A model generated the notes under the pieces. The model searched no databases. It was not told the DNA's origin and saw only the letters and a program-made list of their open reading frames with translations. Positions 17,370-26,055 of a stretch of DNA of 39,980 nt are shown piece by piece. The DNA lies in assembly GCA_003021305.1 (NCBI GenBank), contig PXQN01000003.1, positions 1 through 39,980 on the forward strand, in the 5' to 3' direction. The DNA is from Halobacteriales archaeon QH_10_67_22. GTDB taxonomy: Archaea > Halobacteriota > Halobacteria > Halobacteriales > Haloarculaceae. Each line of letters begins with the position of its first letter. Position 1 is the stretch's first letter. The position numbers and the translations under genes are program-made.

Positions 17370-18089
17370 ATGAGAACAGTCGTCTCTATCGGTGGGAGCG
17401 TCCTCGTGCCCGACGTCGACCCGGAACGGGTCGAGTCCTACGCCGACGTCATCGAGTCGCTCGACGCCGACGGTCACACGCTCGGAACCGTCGTCGGCGG
17501 CGGCCCGACGGCCCGCGAGTACATCACGACGGCACGCGATCTGGGCGCCAACGAGATCGAACTCGACCAGCTCGGCATCGCGGTTACGCGGTTGAACGCA
17601 CGGTTGCTTGTCGCCGCGCTGGACGAGCGCGCGGCGCCGACGCCCCCGGAGGACTACGAGACGGGTGGCGAGGCCATCCGCCGGGGAGATGTGCCGGTGA
17701 TGGGCGGCGTCGTGGCGGGGCAGACGACCGACACCGTCGGGACCGCCTTCGCGGAGTACGTCGACGCCGACCTGGTGGTGTTCGCGACGAACGTCCCGGG
17801 CGTGTACGACGCCGACCCCGATAGCGACCCCGACGCGACGAAATACGACGAGATCACCGCGAGTGAACTGGCCACGCTGGTCGCTCAGACCGGCGTCGAC
17901 GCCGGCAGCAACGCCCCGGTCGACCTGCTGGCGGCCAAACTCGTCGAGCGGTCGGGTATCAGGGCGCTGGTGCTCGACGGAACCGACCCGGCCGCCGTCG
18001 AGCGCGCGATCCGGACCGGCGAGCACGACGGAACGACGGTCGTCCCGGCTGACGCCAACGGTCCGCCGGCCGAGTGGAACGATGAGTGA
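17370..18089 (+). CDS. pyrH: Uridylate kinase (UMP kinase), archaeal type
   Basis: A 239-residue amino-acid-kinase-fold enzyme that converts UMP to UDP. It starts MRTVVSIGGSVLVPDVDPER with the nucleotide-binding GGS, then TVVGGGPTAREYI, the GVVAGQTTDTVGTAFAEY region and ATNVPGVYDADPDSDP, all as in archaeal PyrH. A CCCTTAAG box 26-33 bp upstream indicates a leaderless mRNA. It overlaps the lysS start by eight bases, so the two genes are an operon. Confidence 0.95.
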   Translation: MRTVVSIGGSVLVPDVDPERVESYADVIESLDADGHTLGTVVGGGPTAREYITTARDLGANEIELDQLGIAVTRLNARLLVAALDERAAPTPPEDYETGGEAIRRGDVPVMGGVVAGQTTDTVGTAFAEYVDADLVVFATNVPGVYDADPDSDPDATKYDEITASELATLVAQTGVDAGSNAPVDLLAAKLVERSGIRALVLDGTDPAAVERAIRTGEHDGTTVVPADANGPPAEWNDE

Positions 18090-19872
18090 GGACGGGGACG
18101 ACGACACGGGCCCGGTCGCGGTGTCGAGTCCCGGCGACGAGGACGGGAACGGTGACGACCGCTACGCGTTCTGGGCCGACGAGGTCGCCGACGCGGTCGA
18201 GGCCCGGAGCCCCACGGAGCCGGTCGTGATCAAGGGTGGTATCTCCCCCTCTGGTGTCCCACACCTCGGCAACGTCAACGAGATCACTCGCGGCTACTTC
18301 GTCGCCGAGGTGTTGCGCGACCGGGGGTGGACGGTCCGGCAGGTGTTCACCACCGACGACCGCGACCCGCTCCGGAAGCTCCCCCGGAAGCTCGCGGACC
18401 TGGACGGGAACATCGTCGACCTGGGCGACGTGGACGCGGGCGCGCTCGGCCGGAACCTCGGGCACGCCTACACGGACATCCCCGACCCCTTCGGCTGCTG
18501 TGACTCCTACGGCGCGCACTTCTCGGCGCTCATCGGGGCGTCGGCCGACCTGCTGGGCGTGCCGATCGACGTCGTCTCGACGACCGAACTGTACGAGTCG
18601 GGTCGGTTCGACGACGTGGTCGAACACGTCCTCGCGAACCGGGACCGCGCCCGGGAGGTGCTGGGCCAGTACCAGGACAAGGTCGACGCCGACTACGCCC
18701 CCTTCAACCCGGTCTGTGGGTCGTGTGGGAAGATCACGGAGACGGTGACCGGCGTCGATATCGACGCCCGGACGGTCGCCTACCGGTGTACGGACATCGA
18801 GGCCGGCGAGCGGACCATCGAGGGGTGTGGCCACGAGGGGGAAGCCACCTTCCGCGAGGGGAAACTCCCCTGGCGGTTCGAGTGGCCCGCCCAGTGGGAC
18901 GTGCTGGGGGTCGACTTCGAACCGTTCGGCAAGGACCACGCCGAGGGCTCCTGGCCCTCCGGCGTCGACATCGCCGAGAACGTCCTCGGGACCGACCCCC
19001 CCGAACCGATGGTCTACGAGTGGTTCACGCTCGACGACGAGCCCTTTTCGTCCTCCGAGGGCAACGTCGTCCTCGTCCACGACGTCCTGGAGACCCTGGA
19101 ACCCGAAGTCCTGCGCTTTTTCTTCGCGAAAGACCCCAACCGGGCGCGGGACTTCAGCGTCGAACGCCTGGACCAGCTCGTCGACGAGTTCGACCGCGCC
19201 GAACGGCTCTACTACGACGAGGAGACCGGCACCGACGACGAGACCCGGCGGGCCGACAGGGTGTACCCGTACCTGTTCGACCTGGACGACGTTCCCGACG
19301 ACGCGCTCGCGGCGGGCGACGTGACCGTCGACCCGGCCGCGTTCGACCACGACGACCCCGACCACAGGCGCCAGCGCCGGACCTTCCTCGACGAGACGTT
19401 CACAGACCGGGTGCGACTCCCCTACACGTTCGCGGCCGTCCTCGGGATGTTCGACGACGAGGCCGCCCGCCTCGAAGCCGCGCGGGCCCAGAACCACGTC
19501 ACCGACGCCGACCCCGACTGGGCGGTCACGGACGCCTTCGAGCGCGTGGCCCTCGCCAGCGAGTGGGCGACCCGGACCGACAACGAGTACAACTACAGCG
19601 TCCAGCGGGGGTCGGCCCCGGCCGTCGACGTCGACGACGAAACTGCAGCGGCACTGGACGAACTCGCCGGGTTCGTCGCCGACGGCGCCGACGGCGAGGC
19701 GATCCAGGGCGAGATCTACGAGACAGCAAAGCGTCACGGGCTGGACGTCGGGGACTTCTTCGCCGCCGGCTACCGCCTGTTTTTCGACGACGACGAGGGG
19801 CCACAGCTGGGCTATTTCCTCGCGAAACTCGACCGCGAGTTCGTCGTCGACCGGTTGCGCCGCGAGCGGTGA
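18082..19872 (+). CDS. lysS: Lysyl-tRNA synthetase, class I
   Basis: A 596-residue class I LysRS, the archaeal type unrelated to the class II enzyme. The HIGH-equivalent is in SPSGVPHLGNVNE and the KMSKS-equivalent is FSSSEGNVV. A zinc-ribbon-like Cys set (CGSCGKIT, then YRCTD and EGCGHEG) lies between them. The ATG at 18082 overlaps pyrH; the acidic first 30 residues are a halophile extension. Its TGA stop is immediately followed by the isolated left end of a family A element. Confidence 0.95.
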   Translation: MSEDGDDDTGPVAVSSPGDEDGNGDDRYAFWADEVADAVEARSPTEPVVIKGGISPSGVPHLGNVNEITRGYFVAEVLRDRGWTVRQVFTTDDRDPLRKLPRKLADLDGNIVDLGDVDAGALGRNLGHAYTDIPDPFGCCDSYGAHFSALIGASADLLGVPIDVVSTTELYESGRFDDVVEHVLANRDRAREVLGQYQDKVDADYAPFNPVCGSCGKITETVTGVDIDARTVAYRCTDIEAGERTIEGCGHEGEATFREGKLPWRFEWPAQWDVLGVDFEPFGKDHAEGSWPSGVDIAENVLGTDPPEPMVYEWFTLDDEPFSSSEGNVVLVHDVLETLEPEVLRFFFAKDPNRARDFSVERLDQLVDEFDRAERLYYDEETGTDDETRRADRVYPYLFDLDDVPDDALAAGDVTVDPAAFDHDDPDHRRQRRTFLDETFTDRVRLPYTFAAVLGMFDDEAARLEAARAQNHVTDADPDWAVTDAFERVALASEWATRTDNEYNYSVQRGSAPAVDVDDETAAALDELAGFVADGADGEAIQGEIYETAKRHGLDVGDFFAAGYRLFFDDDEGPQLGYFLAKLDREFVVDRLRRER

Positions 19873-19892
19873 TACGGTCGTGCGTACCCAAT
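19873..19892 (+). repeat. Isolated left end of a family A element
   Basis: The 20 bases after the lysS stop codon are identical to the first 20 bases of element A1 (TACGGTCGTGCGTACCCAAT); the sequence then diverges and no right end follows. The left flank is TGA, the lysS stop codon. It is a deletion remnant of a stop-codon insertion. Confidence 0.75.
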
Positions 19893-19976
19893 CACGAGTC
19901 GGGGCGGGGGCCGACCGGGCGATTGTCGCACGGACGAACGGAACGCTCTTGATGGGGAGGCCCCAGGCTCAACCAA

Positions 19977-21758
19977 ATGGTGGACACGCTCACGCTGGTG
20001 CTCGCCGGGGTCGTCGTCTCCACCCTGGGGATGATGGCGCTTCGCGCCCGGGGGCTGTTGCCCGAGTCGGTGCGCGTCTCCGGCCCCATCGTGACGCTAC
20101 ACACGAAGAAAGGGCGGGCGTTCCTGGACTGGCTGGCCGCGCCCCGGCGGTTCTGGCGTGCCTGGGGGAACTTCGGCGTCGGCATCGCCGTGGTCGTCAT
20201 GTTCGGCGCGGCGGCCGCCGTGTTCAGTTCCGCCCTCGCGGCCATCGACCAGCCCGAACGGACCGCCTTCAGTAACCCACAGAACGCGCTGGTCATCCCC
20301 GGCGTCAACGACTTCCTCCCGCTTGCGGCCGCCCCGGAGATCGTCTTCGGGCTCGTCGTCGGACTGGTCGTCCACGAGGGCGGCCACGGCCTGCTCTGTC
20401 GGGTCGAAGACATCGATATCGACTCGATGGGGCTGGCGTTTCTCTCCGTGTTCCCGATCGGCGCGTTCGTCGAACCCGACGAGGACAGCCGGAACGCCGC
20501 CTCGCGCGGGAGCCAGACGCGGATGTTCGCCGCCGGCGTGACGAACAACTTCCTCGTGACGTTCCTGGCCTTTCTGCTGTTGTTCGGCCCGGTCGCCGGG
20601 TCCATCTCGGTCGCCGCCGGCCTCCCGGTCGGCGACGTACTCCAGGGCTCCTCGGCCGACGACGCCGGCCTCGAACACGGCGACGTCGTCGAGCAGGTGG
20701 AGGGAACTGCCGTCGCCAACGGCTCGGAGTTCGAGGCCGAACTCGACCGCGTCGAGGGCCGGGAAGTGTCCCTCTCGCTCAGGGACGGCCGCCAGCTCAC
20801 GGTCGAGCGGTCCGTACTGGTCACCCGGGCGGTGCCTGGCGTGCTGACGGGGATCGAACTGAGTCGAACCGACCCCACGGTGGTCGAGCGCGTCAACGGG
20901 ACAGTCGTCCACACGGAGGGACAGTTCGCCCGGGCGGTTGCCGACCGGCCGGTCGTCGACCTGACGACCAACCGCGGAAACACGACGGTGCCCGTCGGCG
21001 CGTACATCGCCCGCGTCCAGTCGGACGAACCCCTGGCCGCCGCCGGTGCACCGACCGACGAGGACAGACAGGTCGTCGTCACGGGCGTCGCCGGCCGGCG
21101 GGTGACCAACGCCTCGGCGCTCTCGACGGTCCTCGACGGAACCGAGCCCGGCGAGACGGTGTCCGTCGTCGCGTACGTCGACGGCCAGCGCCAGGAGTAC
21201 CAGGTCGAACTCACCACCGGCGACGACGGACACGGCTACCTCGGCGTCAGGATCGCGCCGGGGTACAGCGGACTGGTTCTCGACGACATGGGTATCGACG
21301 CCTACCCCGCCGAGGGGTTCCTGGGCTTTCTCGGCGGGTCGACCGGACCGCTCGGTGGACTGCTGTCGGGTGACTTCCTCCGGAACGCGCTGGTGGTCCT
21401 CCTGTTGCCCTTCTTCGGGGCCTTCGCCGGCGGCAACTACAACTTCGCCGGGTTCATCCCACCCGTCGACAACTTCTACACGGTGACGGGCCCGCTGGAA
21501 CCGCTGGGCGGTGGCGTGTTCCTCCTCGCGAACGTCCTCTTCTGGAGCGCGTGGGTCAACCTCAACCTCGGGCTGTTCAACTGCATCCCGATGTTCCCCC
21601 TGGACGGCGGCCACATCCTGCGGGCCAGCACCGAGTCGTTCATCGCCCGCCTGCCCGTCGAGGAAGGGCGCAGACTCACCTCCGCCGTCACCGTCTCGGT
21701 CAGCGTCGCCATGCTCGTCGGCCTCGCTGTCATGCTGTTCGCACCCCAGTTCCTCTGA
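19977..21758 (+). CDS. Site-2 protease-like M50 metallopeptidase with PDZ region
   Basis: 593 residues with several membrane helices. The catalytic HEGGH is at residues 133-137 and the second zinc motif NCIPMFPLDGGH lies near the C-terminus. Between them a long soluble insert carries a PDZ-like domain (VLQGSSADDAGLEHGDVVEQ) and further beta-rich sequence. The layout matches archaeal S2P homologues of about 550-600 residues. Regulated proteolysis of a membrane anchor is inferred; no anti-sigma-like substrate exists nearby. Its TGA is the left target repeat of element C3. Confidence 0.92.
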   Translation: MVDTLTLVLAGVVVSTLGMMALRARGLLPESVRVSGPIVTLHTKKGRAFLDWLAAPRRFWRAWGNFGVGIAVVVMFGAAAAVFSSALAAIDQPERTAFSNPQNALVIPGVNDFLPLAAAPEIVFGLVVGLVVHEGGHGLLCRVEDIDIDSMGLAFLSVFPIGAFVEPDEDSRNAASRGSQTRMFAAGVTNNFLVTFLAFLLLFGPVAGSISVAAGLPVGDVLQGSSADDAGLEHGDVVEQVEGTAVANGSEFEAELDRVEGREVSLSLRDGRQLTVERSVLVTRAVPGVLTGIELSRTDPTVVERVNGTVVHTEGQFARAVADRPVVDLTTNRGNTTVPVGAYIARVQSDEPLAAAGAPTDEDRQVVVTGVAGRRVTNASALSTVLDGTEPGETVSVVAYVDGQRQEYQVELTTGDDGHGYLGVRIAPGYSGLVLDDMGIDAYPAEGFLGFLGGSTGPLGGLLSGDFLRNALVVLLLPFFGAFAGGNYNFAGFIPPVDNFYTVTGPLEPLGGGVFLLANVLFWSAWVNLNLGLFNCIPMFPLDGGHILRASTESFIARLPVEEGRRLTSAVTVSVSVAMLVGLAVMLFAPQFL

Positions 21759-21838
21759 TAGTGATTATTGTAGCGATTTACCGGTACGACCGAACGATTG
21801 CGTGCGGTCGATCCGGAACAGACCGACAATAATCACTA
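21759..21838 (+). mobile_element. Family C palindromic element, copy C3
   Basis: 80 bp, plus orientation, direct repeat TGA/TGA. The left TGA is the stop codon of the M50/PDZ gene, so insertion duplicated the stop codon. Confidence 0.9.
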
Positions 21839-22007
21839 TGACTACCGGGCTTTCGCGGTCGGTTGTCACCGTATCCGGCCCCACCCCGCCATCGACGGGT
21901 GAATGAATTTGGGTATACGTTAGCTATTCCACCCAGATGTACCTTGTTCTAGAAGTTAAGAGGGAGAGTACGAAACATTCATTAGCCATATTCGCATGTG
22001 GGTAGGC

Positions 22008-22175
22008 ATGAGTGTCGATCGGGCGTCGGTCGATGGGCTGACGAGCGGTGACGGCGAGACGATGGCGGCGGTCGACGAGATAGACGGACAGACACACTTC
22101 GTCATCGCGGACGTCGGACGGGAGGGCGCCTGGGTCGCGGTCGCCGAGCGGGTGGCCGTCCCGGCCGACAGGTAG
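22008..22175 (+). CDS. Small haloarchaeal protein of unknown function, 55 residues
   Basis: An ATG at 22008 opens MSVDRASVDGLTSGDGETM, followed by AAVDEIDGQTHFVIADVGRE and GAWVAVAERVAVPADR. Codon use is high in G/C at third positions and the composition is acidic, as in neighbouring genes. The pattern (short Asp/Glu-rich start, HFVIADVGREGAWVAV core) looks like a conserved small haloarchaeal family that I cannot name with certainty. An in-frame ATG 12 bp upstream is possible. The AT-rich stretch 21940-21995 would be its promoter. Confidence 0.65.
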   Translation: MSVDRASVDGLTSGDGETMAAVDEIDGQTHFVIADVGREGAWVAVAERVAVPADR

Positions 22176-22184
22176 ACCCTCATA

Positions 22185-22265
22185 TACTGACCGACAGAGG
22201 CTCTGATAGATATTCGCCGGACCCGAGGCGACGGCGAATTCTATCAAACGTTCTGTCGGCCAGTA
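22185..22265. repeat. Palindromic element D (single copy)
   Basis: TACTGACCGACAGA...TCTGTCGGCCAGTA with an inner inverted pair GATAGATATTCGCCG / CGGCGAATTCTATC. Overall it is an 81-bp imperfect hairpin with a 12-bp loop. The ends resemble family B ends (ACTG-CCGACAG). It directly abuts element A2. Confidence 0.6.
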
Positions 22266-22479
22266 TACGGTCGTGCGTACCTACTTTCTGCAGTGTCGGT
22301 TCGGATCGGCGTTTCGGACCACGGGGACAGTCGTCTGTTATACTGTCGGACACAAGCGATGCAACCGTCGAGTGACTGTTCCGACCGGTATAGGTCTCTC
22401 GATGGCCGAAACTCGACACGTGTGTTCACGTACTTGTGTCCGACAGTATACGTGGGCACAAAAAGAAGTACGCACGACC
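22266..22479 (+). mobile_element. Family A palindromic element, copy A2, interrupted by B2
   Basis: The A sequence runs from TACGGTCGTGCG (22266) to TCTGTTA (22340) and resumes at TACGTGGGCAC after B2 (22449). The right terminus is eroded after CGCACGACC at 22479. Compared with intact copy A4, only the B2 insertion and its target bases are extra. Confidence 0.85.
22341..22448 (-). mobile_element. Family B palindromic element, copy B2, nested in A2
   Basis: 108 bp, starting TACTGTCGGACACAAG and ending CTTGTGTCCGACAGTA. The right 27 bases match B1/B7, but the centre differs from the other B copies (GTGACTGTTCCGACCGG), so it is a distinct subfamily. It lies inside A2 at GTTA|CGTG; the flanks TTA and TA fit a TTA duplication with one T lost. 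Confidence 0.87.
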
Positions 22480-22542
22480 CACGCGACGTGACTGACGGCC
22501 GCGAAAAGCAAGGTTCCTTACTCGGGGTGCCGAACGACCTGT

Positions 22543-24546
22543 ATGGACAGACGCGAGCCCCCCCAGACAGCGGAAGGGTGGTACGCCCTCCACGACCTCC
22601 GGACGGTCGACTGGGCGGCCTGGAGCGACGCGCCCGAACGCGAGCGAAAACGGGCCATCGAGGAGGCGACGGAGTTCCTGCAGGACGCGACGGCCGTCGC
22701 CGACGCCCCGGACGGTGACTCGGCGCTGTACGCGGTCACCGGCCACAAGGCGGACCTGCTGGTCGTCCACCTCCGGCCGAGCCACGCGGCCGTCGAACGC
22801 CTCGAACGCCGGTTCGAACGCACCGAGTTCGCCCGCTTTACCGACCAGACCGACTCGTTCGTCTCGGTGACCGAAGCCTCGGGCTACTCCGAGCGAGCAC
22901 GCGAGTATCTCGATGGCGAGGTCGCCGACGACTCGGGGCTGGCCCAGTACATCCGCTCGCGGCTCTACCCCGAGATTCCCGAGCGCGAACACGTCTCCTT
23001 TTACCCGATGGAAAAGCGCCGTCGGCCCGACCAGAACTGGTACGACCTCCCTTTCGAGGAGCGGGCCGAACACATGGACGCCCACGGTGACATCGGCCGC
23101 GACTACGCCGGCAAGGTAACGCAGATGATCACCGGGGCAGTCGGCATGGACGACTGGGAGTGGGGCGTCACGCTGTGGGCCGACGACCTCACCGACGTCA
23201 AAGACCTCCTCTACGAGATGCGTTTCGACCCCTCGTCGTCGAAGTTCGCCGACTTCGGCCCCTTCTACGTGGGACGGCGGTTCCCGCCGGCCGACCTCGA
23301 AGCGTACCTCGCCGGCGAGCACGTTCCGGCGGACGAACCGACGGACGAACCCAGCCACAACGCGGGCACGGTGAGCAGTGACGGTGGCGACGCGGACGAC
23401 GGCGGTGGGGTCGACTGGGTCACGCCGGCGGAGGTAAACGAATCCAGCGGGGCCACCCCGAGCGAGGCCGACGAGAGTGGGGCCGACGCCGACGGCGACG
23501 AGGAAAAACCGGCCGCCGCGGCGAACGAGAACGGGGGCGGTCGTCCGCCCACGCCGGGAGCGGCCGACGACGTGACGACGGTCGAGGACATCGCTCGTCG
23601 GCTGGTCGAGTTCGGCCTCATGCCCGGCGAGTACGACGACGGCGACCACGCGCTGGTCTGTTACCTGGAGGGCGACGCCGAGGACGTCGTCGACGAGGTG
23701 AGCGGACTGCGGGACAACTTTGACCACTACGACACCCACCGGCTGACCAGCGTCCGGGCCGAGGGCGGCCAGGCCGCCGTCGTCAGCCTCTGGGCGACCG
23801 AGAGCGCGGCCTCGACCGCCGCCGGCTTTCTGACCGACATCGGCAGCGTCTCGCGGACCGTCCGCGGGACGCTGGGCGAACCCGAGGGCACCGACGGCGG
23901 ACACGACGAGGTACCCGACGCCAGTCGAGACGGCGCGGACGCGACGGCGATTCGCGAACAGCTGGCCGACAGCGGCGTCTACGCCGGCCAGCCCCACGGC
24001 GAGGACGTGTACGCGCTGGTGGTCTACTCGGCGGCCGACGTGGGGACGCTGGCCCCGGCAGTCGGGGACCTGCGCGACGGCTTCGACCGCTACGACACGC
24101 ACGTCAAGACGGCCATTTACACCTCCGACGAGGGGGTCACGACCGGCGACGCCGCCGACGTGACGGCCATCGCCAGCGTCTGGGAGACCGGAGACGCCGC
24201 CGACACCGCCGCGGACTTCCTGACCGACCTCCCGGAGGTGGTGGGCCGCTCGGAGGACCGCGAGGGCTTCGGCACGATGGGGATGTTCTACACGGTCAAA
24301 CCGGACTACCGCGAGGAGTTCGTCGACACCTTCGGGACGGTGGGCGAGCGACTGGCCGGGATGGACGGCCACCGCGAGACGGCGCTGCTCGTCAACCACG
24401 AGGACGACACCGACATGTTCATCGCCAGCCGCTGGGACGCCAGGGAGGACGCGATGGGGTTTTTCCGCTCCGAGGAGTTCCGCGACACCGTCGAGTGGGG
24501 GCGGGAAGTGCTGGCCGACCAGCCACGCCACGTGTTTCTCGCCTGA
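22543..24546 (+). CDS. pitA: Chlorite dismutase/HemQ-type haem protein fused to a monooxygenase-like domain
   Basis: 667 residues. Residues 1-260 are a Cld/HemQ domain: Tyr154 (FYPMEKRR), His181 as proximal haem ligand (DAHGDIGRDYAGKV), Gln194 and DWEWGVTLWADD. The Tyr and Gln fit coproheme decarboxylase (HemQ/ChdC) rather than true chlorite dismutase. An acidic low-complexity linker (about 265-345) leads to two related repeats (FDHYDTHRLTSV and FDRYDTHVKTAI) and a C-terminal antibiotic-biosynthesis-monooxygenase-like domain (GMFYTVKPDYREEF). This is the haloarchaeal PitA architecture. Its TGA is the left target repeat of C4. Confidence 0.88.
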   Translation: MDRREPPQTAEGWYALHDLRTVDWAAWSDAPERERKRAIEEATEFLQDATAVADAPDGDSALYAVTGHKADLLVVHLRPSHAAVERLERRFERTEFARFTDQTDSFVSVTEASGYSERAREYLDGEVADDSGLAQYIRSRLYPEIPEREHVSFYPMEKRRRPDQNWYDLPFEERAEHMDAHGDIGRDYAGKVTQMITGAVGMDDWEWGVTLWADDLTDVKDLLYEMRFDPSSSKFADFGPFYVGRRFPPADLEAYLAGEHVPADEPTDEPSHNAGTVSSDGGDADDGGGVDWVTPAEVNESSGATPSEADESGADADGDEEKPAAAANENGGGRPPTPGAADDVTTVEDIARRLVEFGLMPGEYDDGDHALVCYLEGDAEDVVDEVSGLRDNFDHYDTHRLTSVRAEGGQAAVVSLWATESAASTAAGFLTDIGSVSRTVRGTLGEPEGTDGGHDEVPDASRDGADATAIREQLADSGVYAGQPHGEDVYALVVYSAADVGTLAPAVGDLRDGFDRYDTHVKTAIYTSDEGVTTGDAADVTAIASVWETGDAADTAADFLTDLPEVVGRSEDREGFGTMGMFYTVKPDYREEFVDTFGTVGERLAGMDGHRETALLVNHEDDTDMFIASRWDAREDAMGFFRSEEFRDTVEWGREVLADQPRHVFLA

Positions 24547-24626
24547 TAGTGATTATTGTAGCGATTTACCGGTATGACCGTACGAACGCGTGCGGTCGAT
24601 CCGGAACAGACCGACAATAATCACTA
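24547..24626 (+). mobile_element. Family C palindromic element, copy C4
   Basis: 80 bp, plus orientation, direct repeat TGA/TGA; the left TGA is the stop codon of the Cld-fusion gene. The loop region (ATGACCGTACGAACGCG) differs slightly from the other copies. Confidence 0.9.
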
Positions 24627-24681
24627 TGAGAGCGACGGCGTAGAGAGTGGATCCCGAGCGGAGCACGGGACACTGCGACGG

Positions 24682-25914
24682 TCATTCGAGCGTCCACAGC
24701 AGCGCGGTCAGCCCGGTCGCGCCGGCGAGTGCGACCGCGAGCAGGCCGAAGGCGGCCCGGAAGCCGACTGTCTCGGAGAGGTAGCCCACCACGGCCGGGC
24801 CGACCGCACCGGCCCCCATCAACAGCGTGCGGACGGCGCCGAGGCCGCCACCGGCGACGCCGTCGGGGAGAATCTGCATCAGGTAGGCGCCACGGACCGG
24901 CCGGAACCCGTGGGCGCCCAGTCCGAGCGCGACGACAGCTGCCCCCAGTTCGAGGACGCCCCCACCGGACGAGAGCGCGAGCGTCGCCGCCAGCCCCGCG
25001 GTGGCGACGCCGAGTGTCGCCACGAGCACCGGGAGACGGCCGACCCGGTCGCTGGCCTCGCCGGTGCCCAGCTGGACGAGACTGACGGCGAACAGTGCTC
25101 CGAACAGGAGGTTGGCACTCGCCGACGGCAGTCCGGCCTCCGTGACGAGATACAGCGGCAGGAAGGCCACGACGCCGTTGTACGCGAAGCCGAACAGGAC
25201 GGTGACGGCGACGAACGCAGCGAACCGCAACCGGCCGAACAGGCCCAGATACGCGCGAACGGAACCGGCGCTCGTCTGCGCGCCGCCGTCGCTGGCCGCC
25301 CCCTGTGCGGCGATGGTCCGGTCGTCGGCGAGTCGCCGCGGGACCCGCACCAGCAACGCCCCGACCAGAGCGAGGCCGGCGAGGCCGCCGACCAGAAACA
25401 GCGTCCGCCAGGGCGCACCGGCGACCGGCGGCAAGCCGGCGGCGACCACGACCGCGGCGGGGGCGGCGGCGCCGGCCAGACTCCCGGTCGTGTCGAACAC
25501 GCCCAGCGCGCGGCCGGTCCGGGTGTGATAGACCCGCGAGAGCAACTCGACCGAGGCGGTCTTGTACACGCCGGTGCCGGCACCCATGAGGACCATCGCG
25601 CCGACGAGCACGCCGAACGGCGCGTCGACGACGAGCGCGAGCGCGCCGACCGTCGTCACGAGTCCGCCGGCGGCGACGACGGCGACCGGGCCGACGCGGT
25701 CGGCGAGCAGCCCCGACGGGAACTGCAACAGCGCGTACATCAGCATGAATCCGGTGAACGCCGTCCCGAGGACGGTCCGGGAGACCCCGTAGCTCGCGCC
25801 CAGCGTCTCGAACAGCGGCGGGAACGCGTACCGGAGGAACTTCCCGAAAAACCAGATAGCAGCGGTGACCGCCAGCGCATCCAGGCGGGCGAGTCTCGCG
25901 CGAGCGAGCGTCAC
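24682..25914 (-). CDS. Major facilitator superfamily transporter
   Basis: A 410-residue protein with about 12 hydrophobic segments, GTG start at 25914 (MTLARARLARLDALAVTAAI). MFS features include the loop motif ADRVGPVAVV after helix 2 (the conserved G-x-x-x-D-R-x-G-R pattern, degenerate) and its repeat SDRVGRLPVL in the second half, with a central cytoplasmic loop (RVPRRLADDRTIAAQGAASD). The substrate cannot be told. It converges on the Cld-fusion gene, separated by C4. Confidence 0.88.
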   Translation of the reverse strand: MTLARARLARLDALAVTAAIWFFGKFLRYAFPPLFETLGASYGVSRTVLGTAFTGFMLMYALLQFPSGLLADRVGPVAVVAAGGLVTTVGALALVVDAPFGVLVGAMVLMGAGTGVYKTASVELLSRVYHTRTGRALGVFDTTGSLAGAAAPAAVVVAAGLPPVAGAPWRTLFLVGGLAGLALVGALLVRVPRRLADDRTIAAQGAASDGGAQTSAGSVRAYLGLFGRLRFAAFVAVTVLFGFAYNGVVAFLPLYLVTEAGLPSASANLLFGALFAVSLVQLGTGEASDRVGRLPVLVATLGVATAGLAATLALSSGGGVLELGAAVVALGLGAHGFRPVRGAYLMQILPDGVAGGGLGAVRTLLMGAGAVGPAVVGYLSETVGFRAAFGLLAVALAGATGLTALLWTLE

Positions 25915-26055
25915 CGCTGTCGCCTCCGTCGGCGTCGACGTGCTGTGAGCGACTGCATCCGCCCGAGATATCGTGACCGTCCGGCTAAAGGAGTCCGGTC
26001 ACTGTCCGCGGCGCCAGCCAACAACGCCAAGCCGCTGGGCGTCGTACCACTGACC

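Noticed and set aside
19892-21217. A 441-codon open frame on the minus strand opposite the M50/PDZ gene, and many similar long opposite-strand frames (for example 22426-24531 and 17959-19737)
   Set aside because: These are shadows of real genes in GC-rich DNA: the translations are Arg/Pro/Gly/Ser- or Val-rich without family motifs, while the plus-strand frames carry clear protein motifs and acidic halophile composition.
22339-22450. A 2-bp TA target duplication (IS630/Tc1-like) as the general rule for these elements
   Set aside because: The nested B2 copy alone would fit TA, but all C copies and most others show exact 3-bp TNA repeats outside the terminal TA, so TNA explains more.
22545-24546. 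A true chlorite dismutase function for the Cld-domain protein
   Set aside because: The visible active-site pattern (Tyr in YPMEK and Gln near the haem ligand) is that of HemQ/coproheme decarboxylases; the distal Arg of chlorite dismutases is not evident.
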